A stretch of DNA of 64,000 nt from Alphaproteobacteria bacterium. GTDB taxonomy: Bacteria; Bacteroidota; Bacteroidia; Bacteroidales; FEN-979. Position numbers and translations under genes: made by a program. This document shows, piece by piece, positions 35,343-44,491 of the stretch (positions within the stretch are counted from its first letter, which is position 1; every line of letters begins with the position of its first letter). The DNA is taken from assembly GCA_009928665.1 (NCBI GenBank), contig SACF01000002.1:1-64000 (forward strand). Reading direction: 5' to 3'. The notes under the pieces were generated by a model, which saw only the letters and a list, made by a program, of their open reading frames with translations, was not told the DNA's origin and made no database searches.

Positions 35343-37418
35343 ATGAAAATTGTTCGATTTGTTTTATTATTCTGGATGATTCCTGTATTTGCATTCTGCC
35401 AGTTTGACCACCTCGGGGAGATCGTTGAAAAAGCTGCCGAACAGGAAACCGAATCCGGTTACGACGATCTGGTCGAAGAATTCGTTGAAAAAGCCAGTCA
35501 CCCGGTCAACCTGAATACCCGGAAGCAAGAGGATCTCTATGAAATTCCATTTCTGTCACCGGCACATGTTAAGAACCTCATGGATTACAGGAGCACGTAC
35601 GGCGAACTTTTCAGCATCTATGAACTACGGACAATCCCGGGATTTGATTCTTTAATGATCTGTAAAATCGCACCCTTTGTTAACGTCATACCTGATTCAC
35701 ATCTACCAGCATTCTCATTCCGTAATCTCTTTAAACTGGGTCGTCATGACCTGATGATGCGGGCACGACAGGCTTTTCCTGTCAGCAATGGGTACCAGCG
35801 ACCTGACACAACAGCCGGATTGAATTCCAACCTGTATTACCCGGGGGATCCGCGGTACTACTATTTCAGGTATCAGTTCACCTGGTTCGATAAGATCGGT
35901 TTTGGATTTTCAGGGGAAAAGGATCCGGGTGAGGAGTTTTTCAAAGGGGCGCAAAAGAACGGATTCGACTTTTACGGAGGGTATCTGACGCTGAACAATA
36001 TAGGAGTCATGAGCCGGCTGGTAGTCGGGAATTTCCGGGTACAGTTCGGTCAGGGACTCACCATTGGAACGGGAATGACGGCCGGGTCCATGCCGGGATC
36101 GGTTCCCTCTCCGGCTGGTCCGGCCGGAATACGTCCAGCGCTGGGCATCAATGAAGCAACGGGTTTGCGTGGAATCGCCGTTACCCTGCGGAAAACCCAT
36201 ACCGAGTTGTCGGGATTCGTTTCTTATACGTCAAGGGGTGGCACTGTAACGAAGATTGACAGCATTTCGGGAAGAGCTGAGGAGATCAGCTCCATTTATT
36301 CAGGCGGTTATCACCGCACCCCTTCAGAAATCGGGAAACAGGATATTCTGGATGAACTACTTGTTGGCGGTCATCTTGGTTTTTCTGCCTCTCCCGGTCA
36401 GAACTGGGGATTCAGTGCAGGGCTTACGGGCACCTACGTGCATTATTCCGCGGCAATCAAGCCGGAGCAGGATCCCTACAATTTATTCCGGTTTTCAGGA
36501 ACTGTAAACCATAATCTGGGATTCGATTTCAGGTTGCGGATCGGGAAGCTATTTCTATTCGGTGAGGTGAGCCGGAGCATGAACGGAGGTTGGGCCGGGA
36601 TTGTAGGGTGCACGTTTACACCAGGCCAGAATGTGACGGTGCATGCACGCTACCGGTACTATCAGCCCGATTTTCAAAACCTCTTCTCTAATGCATTGGG
36701 GCAGGGATCGGCGAATGCCAACGAAGAGGGGATTTTCCTCTCTCTTAATGCTGCGATCTCCTCAAAGATATCTCTTTCAGGTTATGCAGATCTGTTTTCT
36801 TTTCCATGGTTGAAATACCGGGTTGATGCGCCAACCCGCGGGCACGAATCGGGGGTTATTCTGGACCTCAGAGTTTCGAAAATCTCGGGATTTGAATTCA
36901 GGTATTACCGAAAGCACACACGGATCAATGGTGTTGTAACAAACGGAATGCACCTTCACCCGTTGACCGATAACACAGTTCAAAGCTTTCGAACGGTTTT
37001 TGATCTGTCGGCCGGCGAAAGACTTCTTCTGCGAACGCGTATTGAATTCAGGGCGGTATCCCGTCCGGCTTGCTCGGTACAGCAAGGGTTTCTGTTGTAT
37101 CAGGATGCCCGGTTAAACAACTTCGGATGGCTCGCGGGAGTGACCCTGAGGGTTGGAATATTCGACACCGATGGGTACGACGCAAGGTTTTACGTATTTG
37201 AGCCCGGGGTGCTCTATGATTATTCGATGGCCTGCCTGGATGGAAAGGGAATGCGTTACTGTTTGGTACTAAAGGCAAAACCCTGCAATCAGGTAAATTT
37301 CTGGTTGCAGGGCGGGGTCACGGTCTATACCGATCGGACGGAGACCGGGAGCGGCGCGGACCTGACCGAAGGCAATGTGAAAGCGGAGGTCACCGCACAG
37401 CTTCAGATAAAATTATAG
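35343..37418 (+). CDS. Helix-hairpin-helix protein with C-terminal outer-membrane barrel
   Basis: 691 residues. Signal peptide 1-20 (ends AFCQ). Residues about 50-115 contain two HhH motifs of ComEA/PsbU type (VNLNTRKQEDLYEIPFLSP and LFSIYELRTIPGFDSL). Residues about 130-691 are barrel-like with many aromatic-ended strands. HhH motifs normally bind DNA, but here the protein is predicted to be in the outer membrane. The function is unknown in Bacteroidota, where this architecture recurs. The neighbour upstream is a PorV-like barrel, and a joint role at the cell surface is possible. Confidence 0.75.
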   Translation: MKIVRFVLLFWMIPVFAFCQFDHLGEIVEKAAEQETESGYDDLVEEFVEKASHPVNLNTRKQEDLYEIPFLSPAHVKNLMDYRSTYGELFSIYELRTIPGFDSLMICKIAPFVNVIPDSHLPAFSFRNLFKLGRHDLMMRARQAFPVSNGYQRPDTTAGLNSNLYYPGDPRYYYFRYQFTWFDKIGFGFSGEKDPGEEFFKGAQKNGFDFYGGYLTLNNIGVMSRLVVGNFRVQFGQGLTIGTGMTAGSMPGSVPSPAGPAGIRPALGINEATGLRGIAVTLRKTHTELSGFVSYTSRGGTVTKIDSISGRAEEISSIYSGGYHRTPSEIGKQDILDELLVGGHLGFSASPGQNWGFSAGLTGTYVHYSAAIKPEQDPYNLFRFSGTVNHNLGFDFRLRIGKLFLFGEVSRSMNGGWAGIVGCTFTPGQNVTVHARYRYYQPDFQNLFSNALGQGSANANEEGIFLSLNAAISSKISLSGYADLFSFPWLKYRVDAPTRGHESGVILDLRVSKISGFEFRYYRKHTRINGVVTNGMHLHPLTDNTVQSFRTVFDLSAGERLLLRTRIEFRAVSRPACSVQQGFLLYQDARLNNFGWLAGVTLRVGIFDTDGYDARFYVFEPGVLYDYSMACLDGKGMRYCLVLKAKPCNQVNFWLQGGVTVYTDRTETGSGADLTEGNVKAEVTAQLQIKL

Positions 37419-37429
37419 GGATGCTGCTT

Positions 37430-37981
37430 TTATTTGTGGTCCTTCATCTTCTGGAGCGCCTCCATCCCGTGGATATTCATTCCTTTGGAAAGCTGGGAGA
37501 TGGTCGACAGATCGATGATGCCTGTCAGGCTGAGTACCGCGACCTCTTTCCGGTCTTTCATCAGCATCACCATTTCGTTGATTCTGCCATTTGCATCCTG
37601 TTTGGTGAGGAAACGGATGTTTTGTCTTCCTTCGGTAAGGTTCATCAGCTCTTTGTAGGTCGATGGAGGAAACACGCCGGAAAACTCATTGTAAACAGCG
37701 ACGGCCCTGGAAATTTTGGATGAGTCGAAAGAAAAGGTAAGCACTTTCAGGCCATTGAGTTGTTCAAGAATTTTCTTCATCTCGATCATGGTGGAATCAT
37801 TGACTTTGTCTTTTCCCATTTGCACGAACATCTGGAAGAGTTCCTTGCTGATGTTCACCGAGGTGAAACCATCCTGGGCGGCATATTTATCAAAGACTTT
37901 GTCGATCGGGCTTTGTGCGCGAAGCGCTACCGGCATCAACAACATTGCTCCAAGCAGGAGGCTTAACATGGTTTTTTTCAT
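37430..37981 (-). CDS. DUF4252 domain protein, exported
   Basis: 183 residues with a signal peptide (cleavage near LRAQ, residue 22). The body matches DUF4252: FTSVNISKELFQMFV, MKKILEQLNGLKVLTF and DLSTISQLSKG. The function is unknown. It is the last gene of a sigma factor / membrane protein / DUF4252 operon, an arrangement common in Bacteroidota, so its product is probably part of the stress response the sigma factor controls. Confidence 0.85.
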   Translation of the reverse strand: MKKTMLSLLLGAMLLMPVALRAQSPIDKVFDKYAAQDGFTSVNISKELFQMFVQMGKDKVNDSTMIEMKKILEQLNGLKVLTFSFDSSKISRAVAVYNEFSGVFPPSTYKELMNLTEGRQNIRFLTKQDANGRINEMVMLMKDRKEVAVLSLTGIIDLSTISQLSKGMNIHGMEALQKMKDHK

Positions 37982-37983
37982 AG

Positions 37984-38565
37984 TTATCTGGATTTTATGG
38001 ACTGATCATTGATTTCGTCCGGGTTTATATTAACAGGTTGATATTGGAAGAATTTATTCAACATTTGAATTTTCGCGAAGGCTTGATCTACTTTCTGCAG
38101 GGTCTCGATCTGTCGCAGTCCGGTATTCAGAGAACCCGAGATAAACAGAAGGGTCTGGCGGGTTTCGGTATAGGCCAGTTCCTGATCCGGGGTGAGGGTC
38201 AGGGTGTGACCTTTTCGAAAGATATCATTCCTGAACAGGAATGTCATTGCAATAAGAATAATCAGGGAGGCAGCAAGCCCCGACAGGATATAAAAACGGC
38301 TGTTGGCGTGTATTCTGGATTTAACGGGCTGAAAGGTACTTTGTTCGGGCATCTCCGGGACCTGGTCCGTCAATTGGCGGAAGGGAGCTTTAATTTTCTG
38401 TTCCGATTCGAAAAATTTGAAAAGGGGTTCGTATTTCAGGAGGTGTTGTGGCACGTCAGGCTCCCGGAAGAAGTCACGAATTGATTGTTCCTCTGAGAGG
38501 GTGGTATTGCCCTCAAAATACTTTTCCAGCAAATCTTCAATTCCCGTGGGTTTCATATATCTCAT
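37984..38565 (-). CDS. Single-pass membrane protein, probable anti-sigma factor
   Basis: 193 residues from ATG 38565 (ATG 38556, MKPTGIEDLL, is also possible). The N-terminal 80 residues are acidic and helical (LLEKYFEGNTTLSEEQSIRDFF, a pattern seen in FecR-less anti-sigma proteins), one membrane segment lies at about 95-113 (FYILSGLAASLIILIAMTFLF), and a helical tail follows. The start overlaps the sigma gene by 29 bases. Sequence identity to a named family was not recognised; the role is inferred from order and topology. Confidence 0.7.
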   Translation of the reverse strand: MRYMKPTGIEDLLEKYFEGNTTLSEEQSIRDFFREPDVPQHLLKYEPLFKFFESEQKIKAPFRQLTDQVPEMPEQSTFQPVKSRIHANSRFYILSGLAASLIILIAMTFLFRNDIFRKGHTLTLTPDQELAYTETRQTLLFISGSLNTGLRQIETLQKVDQAFAKIQMLNKFFQYQPVNINPDEINDQSIKSR

Positions 38566-39052
38566 TATTTACCAGCAATTCACGTGTCCGTTTACGCGCC
38601 CGCGACAGTGCTACGCGGATGGCATTTTCATTCATCTCGACTATTTCGGCAATGCGGTTGAACTCATACCCTTCGATATCTCTCAGATGCATGATGATAC
38701 GCTGGGTTTCAGGCAGTCCATCCATTGCACGTCGGATATTCGCGATCACCTCCGAATGATCCTGTTCTTGTTCACCCGGCAGGTTCTCGAGGTAATTCCT
38801 GTGATCTTCATAATTCTCGACCGGATATTTCCGGCTTCGCACCCTGTCGATGCACAGATTCTTGGTTGTGGTCATGGCCAGCGCTTCCACGCTGCGGTAC
38901 GCATCCAGCTTTTCACGATTATTCCACAGCCTGATAAAAACTTCCTGAACGGTATCTTCGGCCTCCTCGCGGTGTTCGAGGATCCTCCTTGCAAAGCGAA
39001 ACAGCTTGTCGCGCAACGGGTAGACCGATTTTTGAAATTCCGGAAGATTCAT
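38537..39052 (-). CDS. ECF-type RNA polymerase sigma factor
   Basis: 171 residues with region 2 (LRDKLFRFARRILEHREEAEDTVQEVFIRLW) and region 4 (LPETQRIIMHLRDIEGYEFNRIAEIVEMNENAIRVALSRAR). It initiates transcription at a specialised promoter set. The 3' end overlaps the next gene, an anti-sigma candidate, and DUF4252 follows. It lies divergently from the POT transporter gene with about 200 bases between. Confidence 0.94.
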   Translation of the reverse strand: MNLPEFQKSVYPLRDKLFRFARRILEHREEAEDTVQEVFIRLWNNREKLDAYRSVEALAMTTTKNLCIDRVRSRKYPVENYEDHRNYLENLPGEQEQDHSEVIANIRRAMDGLPETQRIIMHLRDIEGYEFNRIAEIVEMNENAIRVALSRARKRTRELLVNNEIYETHGN

Positions 39053-39179
39053 ACGGGATTTAAGACGACGGCGTTGGGGGTTTATTACAAATTTCGAAAA
39101 ATATTCTGCAAAATACCCGATACTGTATCATCCGAAAACAGAATAGAGTCTGATTTCTCAGTCACCTGATGATCTGCGA

Positions 39180-39210
39180 TTTGTCCGGTGACTAAATTTG
39201 TTTATTTTTG
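39180..39210 (+). promoter_or_regulatory. Promoter of the POT transporter gene
   Basis: TTTG (39180-39183) and TATTTTTG (39203-39210) are separated by 19 bases, exactly the Bacteroidota -33/-7 pattern. The leader is 38 bases. Confidence 0.7.
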
Positions 39211-39248
39211 CATGTTACTCATTTTTTATTCACTAAAATTAAGGCATC

Positions 39249-41075
39249 ATGTTCAAAGGACATCCGAAAGGGTTATTTGTGGCGTTTTTCTCGAATATGG
39301 GGGAACGCTTCGGTTTTTATACCATGATGGCGATCCTTGTCCTCTTTCTACAGGCCCGGTACGGGCTTTCGGAAGAGGATGCCGGAAGCTATTATAGTTG
39401 GTTTTATTTTGGCATTTATGCGCTTGCCCTCATCGGGGGTATTTTAGCCGATGCCTCCAGAAAGTACAAAACGGTTATCCTCGCCGGGATCATTGTCATG
39501 TTCTCCGGATATGTGATCATGGCTTTGCCGGGTAATCCGCTGGCGCTCACGGTTGTCGGGCTGTTCACGATTGCCTTTGGAAACGGGCTGTTCAAAGGAA
39601 ACCTTCAGGCTGTTGTAGGTCAGTTGTACGACGATCCGAAGTACTCAAAAGTACGCGATTCGGCATTCATGATCTTTTACATGGGGATCAATATCGGGGC
39701 ATTCTTTGCTCCCTTTGTTGCCACCGGCGTCAGAAACTGGTTTCTGAAAACACAGGGGTTCCTTCACGATGGAAGTCTTCCGGCCATGTGCCATGCCTTT
39801 CAAAAGGACACCTTACAAGATGTAAGCAAATTCCAGGAACTTGCCGATAAAGTAAGCGGAACACAGGTATTAGATCTGGGAATGTTTGCCCAAAATTACC
39901 TTGATGCTTTCTCAAAAGGCTATAATTATGCTTTCGGGGTTGCTGCTGCAGCCATGGTTATTTCCTTGATCGTATATATTGTCTTCAATAAATTATTACC
40001 GAGTGTCGAAAAGATAAAAAAAGCTGAAGATACCAGTAAACCCAAGGTTAATACGAACATTGTCAGTTTCCTTTTAGGTGGCGGTCTGATGATTACCACC
40101 TCCGTAATCTTTTATTTCCTGCTGCGTAACACGGTGAAAGATGCTGCCGCATTGGGTGCTGCTGTAGGATTGTTGGTCGGATTCATCGCCATTATGTTGC
40201 AAATTTCCACCAAAGAAGAACGACCCAGGGTTACTTCACTCATTATGGTTTTCATCGTGGTAATCTTCTTCTGGATGTCATTCCATCAGAATGGTCTTAC
40301 ACTTACTTTCTTTGCCCGTGACTATACCGTCAAGGAAGTTGGGCCATTCACAAACCTCTTCTTCAACCTGGAATCAATCTTAGCTTTTATCGGTGCCATT
40401 GCAGGCCTTGTGCTTGTCTTCAGAAAAAAAATGACCCAGCGGCTGATTGGGGCTGCGATGTTTATTGGTCTCGGGGCCCTTTGCTATTATTTTATTGTCC
40501 GCGCCAATGCTTTGAATCCAATTGCTCCTGAATTATTTGAGGCATTCAACCCACTGTTTATTGTTTCCCTTACTTTTCCGATCATGGGAATTTTTGCCTG
40601 GCTTAACAAAAAGAACATAGAGCCTTCAGCCCCTAAAAAGATCGGGATTGGGATGATCATTGCTGCTATCGGGTTCCTTGTAATTCTGATTGCCTCTATT
40701 GGTTTAGAGTCGCCTCATACATTGCAATATGTCGATGCATCGGGTGCCACAAAATACAATCCCGTGCCTGATACATCACGTGTAACGCCTTACTGGCTCA
40801 TCAGCAGTTATCTGATCCTTACCATAGCTGAACTGTTCCTTAGTCCGATGGGACTCTCCTTTGTTTCGAAAGTCGCTCCTGCCCGTTTTCAGGGACTGAT
40901 GCAGGGAGGTTGGTTGCTGGCTACAGCCGTGGGAAACAAGTTTCTGTTTATCGGAAGTAAATTCTGGAGTGTTCTCGATCTGTGGCAGCTCTGGGCCATC
41001 TTCATTGTTTGCTGCATCCTATCGGCAATCTTCATCTTTTCGATCATGAAAAGACTTGAAGCAGCAACAAAATAA
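39249..41075 (+). CDS. POT/PTR2 family proton-dependent peptide transporter
   Basis: 608 residues and about 12-14 membrane helices. N-terminal family signature: SNMGERFGFYTMMAILVLFL. A second family block is FYMGINIGAFFAPFVA. POT carriers import di- and tripeptides with protons. The gene has a clear promoter and terminator of its own. A long loop (about residues 165-225) between helices is rich in polar residues. Substrate range cannot be read from the sequence. Confidence 0.93.
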   Translation: MFKGHPKGLFVAFFSNMGERFGFYTMMAILVLFLQARYGLSEEDAGSYYSWFYFGIYALALIGGILADASRKYKTVILAGIIVMFSGYVIMALPGNPLALTVVGLFTIAFGNGLFKGNLQAVVGQLYDDPKYSKVRDSAFMIFYMGINIGAFFAPFVATGVRNWFLKTQGFLHDGSLPAMCHAFQKDTLQDVSKFQELADKVSGTQVLDLGMFAQNYLDAFSKGYNYAFGVAAAAMVISLIVYIVFNKLLPSVEKIKKAEDTSKPKVNTNIVSFLLGGGLMITTSVIFYFLLRNTVKDAAALGAAVGLLVGFIAIMLQISTKEERPRVTSLIMVFIVVIFFWMSFHQNGLTLTFFARDYTVKEVGPFTNLFFNLESILAFIGAIAGLVLVFRKKMTQRLIGAAMFIGLGALCYYFIVRANALNPIAPELFEAFNPLFIVSLTFPIMGIFAWLNKKNIEPSAPKKIGIGMIIAAIGFLVILIASIGLESPHTLQYVDASGATKYNPVPDTSRVTPYWLISSYLILTIAELFLSPMGLSFVSKVAPARFQGLMQGGWLLATAVGNKFLFIGSKFWSVLDLWQLWAIFIVCCILSAIFIFSIMKRLEAATK

Positions 41076-41099
41076 TTTTCAATGGGATTGTTAACTTTG

Positions 41100-41130
41100 T
41101 CCGGCGGGAAATCCCCGCCGGATTTTTTTT
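41100..41130 (+). terminator. Rho-independent terminator after the POT gene
   Basis: Perfect 9-bp stem TCCGGCGGG / CCCGCCGGA (41100-41108, 41114-41122), loop AAATC, followed by eight T. Confidence 0.95.
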
Positions 41131-41167
41131 GTTTAAAAAACCAATTATACGAATAGAACACACCGAC

Positions 41168-42124
41168 GTGAGCAGTGAAAGTTACCCGTGGGGCCATCTT
41201 CGCCGGTTTAATTCCTACACGGAATACATTCGGAAAACCTTTGGCGGAAGGATCCAAAAAGTGGTGGTGGATGCCGGTTTTACCTGCCCCAACCGCGACG
41301 GAACCATTGGCGTTGGCGGTTGTACGTATTGCAACAACGATTCTTTTAATCCCTCCTACTGTAATCCCCGCGAACCACTTGATTTCCAGATATCGAAAGG
41401 AATCGCTTTTCACAGGGTAAGATACCGCAGAGCCCGGCAGTACCTTGTATATTTTCAACCATACAGCAATACTTACGCTCCTTTACCGGTTCTGAAAAAG
41501 CTATACCAGGAAGCGCTCGGGTACCCCGGTGTGAAAGGTATTGTGATCGGTACCCGGCCCGACTGTGTTGATGATGCCCTGCTCGAATACCTGCATGAAC
41601 TTTCTGAATTGTATTATATCCAAATCGAATATGGCATCGAATCATGTTATGATGTGACCCTCCAACGCATCAACCGGGGTCACGGTTTCGCGGTCGGAGA
41701 AAAAATGATCCGAAAAACTGCAGGTCTCGGCATTAAGACAGGCGCTCATTTCATTTTCGGACTTCCCGGTGAAACCCGCGACATGATGATGCATTGTGCC
41801 GGTATAATCTCGGAATTACCCCTTGACTCGGTAAAGTTCCATCAGTTGCAAATTGTTAAGGGTACCCTGATGGAACAGGAGTTCTCGGACCATCCTGAAA
41901 ATTTCGTTCAGTTCTCCCTGCCGGAATATGTGACCTTTATGGCCGATTTCCTGGAACAACTCCATCCTTCGGTCGTAATTGAAAGGTTTTCAGGGGAGGT
42001 GCCGCCCAGGTTTCTTCATCACAGTTCGTGGGGGCTCATCCGTTATGATGAAGTGTTGCGGTTGATTGAAGCTGAGTTGGAGCGAAGGGATACCTGGCAG
42101 GGAAAACTTACACCTTACACGTGA
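41168..42124 (+). CDS. TIGR01212-type radical SAM protein (YhcC family)
   Basis: 318 residues from GTG 41168. The open frame extends back to a TTG inside the preceding terminator, so the GTG is preferred. No ATG is suitable. The iron-sulfur cysteines are in CPNRDGTIGVGGCTYC, with the typical wider spacing of this family, followed by YFQPYSNTYAP and the GLPGET motif. Members of this family are related to tRNA-modifying radical SAM proteins; the reaction is not established. It is convergent, by 10 bases, with the GPP34 gene. Confidence 0.88.
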   Translation: MSSESYPWGHLRRFNSYTEYIRKTFGGRIQKVVVDAGFTCPNRDGTIGVGGCTYCNNDSFNPSYCNPREPLDFQISKGIAFHRVRYRRARQYLVYFQPYSNTYAPLPVLKKLYQEALGYPGVKGIVIGTRPDCVDDALLEYLHELSELYYIQIEYGIESCYDVTLQRINRGHGFAVGEKMIRKTAGLGIKTGAHFIFGLPGETRDMMMHCAGIISELPLDSVKFHQLQIVKGTLMEQEFSDHPENFVQFSLPEYVTFMADFLEQLHPSVVIERFSGEVPPRFLHHSSWGLIRYDEVLRLIEAELERRDTWQGKLTPYT

Positions 42125-42801
42125 ATTGATACATTAGATGCCAGAATAGCCCTTGAGATGGCAGTCTGCAGGATGTTGATAGTCTCCTCCGTTGTATTTT
42201 TCGGATTTCTGAACTGTGTGATTTCGTTTATTTTACCCCGCAGTCGTAAATATTGGATAAATCCTCCGAAATTTTTCCGCACCATCCTGCAGTTGACCAT
42301 AACGACCATGAGCATCAGGTCTTCCGGGTTGAGGTGCTTGTCATTTACAATTTTATCGTAAAGATCTTCCTGAACCCGCTTTTTCAGTTCCAGGTCGAGG
42401 ATCGGGAATTTGGTCTGATAAAAGATCATCATCAGGCTGTATTCCTCTCTGGAAATAATCTTTTCCTGGATCAACTGTTTTAATATTGTTTTTCTCAATA
42501 ACAGTTTTTTATAAACGATCCTTTGGATCCAAGAGCGAAGGCTGTGACGTTTTTTAGAAGCCTTGATCAGGTTCAGGACCCGGTCGAGTACCACCTCGTT
42601 GGTCGACTTGGGATTGATCACCGCGATATTGTCGCTGCTGATATTAATCCGTCCGGCCTGTTGCAATTCAAACAGAATGGCGCCGGCAATTCCGAATTTG
42701 ATTTTATGTTCGGAGGCGCCAAACCATCCTTTGTTATCCAGAGCCAACAACACGATCTTTTGCAGCAGCGTCAGTTCAGTTTTTTTTGAAGATGTTTCCA
42801 T
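42115..42801 (-). CDS. GPP34 (GOLPH3/VPS74-like) family protein
   Basis: 228 residues from the ATG at 42801. Features of the family: LLQKIVLLALDNKGWFG and the IAGAILFELQQAGRINI block, with a mainly helical C-terminal half. The eukaryotic relatives bind phosphatidylinositol 4-phosphate at the Golgi. Bacterial members are scattered and their function is unknown. The 3' end overlaps the radical SAM gene by 10 bases on the opposite strand. No signal peptide, so it is cytoplasmic or membrane-associated. Confidence 0.8.
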   Translation of the reverse strand: METSSKKTELTLLQKIVLLALDNKGWFGASEHKIKFGIAGAILFELQQAGRINISSDNIAVINPKSTNEVVLDRVLNLIKASKKRHSLRSWIQRIVYKKLLLRKTILKQLIQEKIISREEYSLMMIFYQTKFPILDLELKKRVQEDLYDKIVNDKHLNPEDLMLMVVMVNCRMVRKNFGGFIQYLRLRGKINEITQFRNPKNTTEETINILQTAISRAILASNVSIHV

Positions 42802-42858
42802 CACATCGCCCCATTGTTTCGAGGCAATAAAAGTAAAAAAAAATCCGATCGGAAAAAA

Positions 42859-43620
42859 CTAATTGAAGGTGCCCCCGAGGTAAAGTTTTGTTTTCTCCAT
42901 TTTTGGATTTTCAAAAACCTCCCGGACACTACCCTGTTCGATCACGTCGCCCATATACATAAACACGACATGATCGGCTATTCTTCTGGCCTGTCGAAGG
43001 ATATGGGTGACCAGAATGATGGTATAATTGTTCTTCAGTTTGAGGAACGTTTGTTCGATGGCCTGACTGGAGATCGGATCGAGTGCGGAGGTTGGTTCGT
43101 CGGCCAGGATAATCTCTGGATTCACAGCCAGTCCGCGGGCCAGGCAAAGCCTTTGCTGCTGTCCGATCGACAATCGGGAAGCGGGTTCTTTCAGGCGGGT
43201 ACGGATCTCATCCCATAAGTTAGCCTGTTGAAGATAATGTACCACCAGTCGGTGTATTTCTCTCCGGTTATGGACACCCCTGAGCCGGATGGCGTAAGCG
43301 ATGTTGTTGTAGATAGTCATGGGTAACGGATAGGGTCTTTGCGAAAGAAGCCCCATCTGTTGCCTGATTTTGTAAATATCTTCATGTGCTTCAAGCACGT
43401 TCTTGTCATCGATCATTACCTCTCCGGTAACTTTAAGTTCAGGATAGAGATCTGTAAGCCGGTTCATACATTTCAGTAGGGTTGTTTTCCCGCATCCCGA
43501 AGGACCCATGATCACCGTAATCTTGTTTCGCGGGATGCTGATATTGATATCCTTCAGAATCGGGTTTTTCCCAGCTGTTACATTCAGGTTCCTGATGCCG
43601 ACAATGATAGGGTCATCCAT
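42859..43620 (-). CDS. pstB: Phosphate ABC transporter ATP-binding protein
   Basis: 253 residues. Walker A GPSGCGKTT at 39-47, ABC signature LSIGQQQRLCLARGLA and Walker B ILADEPTSALDP. It supplies energy for phosphate uptake. It is the last gene of pstS-pstC-pstA-pstB. PhoU, which usually follows, is missing; a GPP34 gene lies there instead. Confidence 0.96.
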   Translation of the reverse strand: MDDPIIVGIRNLNVTAGKNPILKDINISIPRNKITVIMGPSGCGKTTLLKCMNRLTDLYPELKVTGEVMIDDKNVLEAHEDIYKIRQQMGLLSQRPYPLPMTIYNNIAYAIRLRGVHNRREIHRLVVHYLQQANLWDEIRTRLKEPASRLSIGQQQRLCLARGLAVNPEIILADEPTSALDPISSQAIEQTFLKLKNNYTIILVTHILRQARRIADHVVFMYMGDVIEQGSVREVFENPKMEKTKLYLGGTFN

Positions 43621-43630
43621 CTGTTATCAT

Positions 43631-44488
43631 CTAAAAGTTAATCTTTGTCTTATGGTATCGCTTGCCTAATCCCCTTGAAAAGAGGCTGACCAAAAGAATG
43701 ATCAGTGTCAGCACAAGCGCCGAAGCGTATGCTCTGTTCTGCACTTCCGGAACCGGTGAGGCCAATTGGAAAAAAATCGAGAGGGGCAAGGTGGCAACAG
43801 GTTCCAGCAATCCATTGGGAAGGTGATCGGTGTACCCGGCTGTAAACAGTACGGAGGCTGCATCGCCGATGGCTCTTCCAAACGAAAGCAGGATCGCTGT
43901 GATAATACCCGAAACCGATTGCCGGGTTAAAATCCGGAATGCCGTCTCTGATTTATTGGAACCCAGAGAATAGGATGCTTCCTGCAATCCGATGGGCGCT
44001 GTCCGCAGAATTTCATCGATCGACCGGATCATAATGGGAAGAATAAAAAGGGCGACGGTGATGGTTCCGGCAAGCAACGAAGTCTGCAGGCCCAGGAAGA
44101 TCATCAGCGTAAAGCCAAAAGCGCCATATACAATGGAGGGAATGCCCCAGACAAGATCGAGAAGAAACCGGACCATCCCCACAATTTTTTTATGGCGGAT
44201 CAGAAAAACATTGATGTACAAAGCAACAGGCAATCCAACGAAGAATGCGATCACGGTTGCTCCCGAAGCCAGGGCAAGCGATCCGAGGATTGCATTGAGT
44301 ATACCCCCGCCCTTCCCGTAGTAGTATCCGCCGGAGGGAATTTTAGTAAGCATTTCCCACGAAATAGAACGAATCCCTTTTTCAAAGATACTGTAGATGA
44401 TGATCGCCAAAATGGCAAGAATGAAGAACGTCGACAGGAACATCAACACCTTGAAAAAACGTTCTTCTATTTTCTGTCCACGGGTCAT
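43631..44488 (-). CDS. pstA: Phosphate ABC transporter permease PstA
   Basis: 285 residues with six membrane helices. The permease EAA-type loop is EASYSLGSNKSETAFRILTRQSVSGI, and the GGILNAILGSLALA segment is typical of PstA. It forms the inner-membrane channel with PstC. It lies 10 bases upstream of pstB and 3 bases downstream of pstC. Confidence 0.95.
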   Translation of the reverse strand: MTRGQKIEERFFKVLMFLSTFFILAILAIIIYSIFEKGIRSISWEMLTKIPSGGYYYGKGGGILNAILGSLALASGATVIAFFVGLPVALYINVFLIRHKKIVGMVRFLLDLVWGIPSIVYGAFGFTLMIFLGLQTSLLAGTITVALFILPIMIRSIDEILRTAPIGLQEASYSLGSNKSETAFRILTRQSVSGIITAILLSFGRAIGDAASVLFTAGYTDHLPNGLLEPVATLPLSIFFQLASPVPEVQNRAYASALVLTLIILLVSLFSRGLGKRYHKTKINF

Positions 44489-44491
44489 GGA

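Noticed and set aside
41129..41167. TTG start of the radical SAM gene within the terminator
   Set aside because: It overlaps the T run of the POT terminator; GTG 41168 is more likely.
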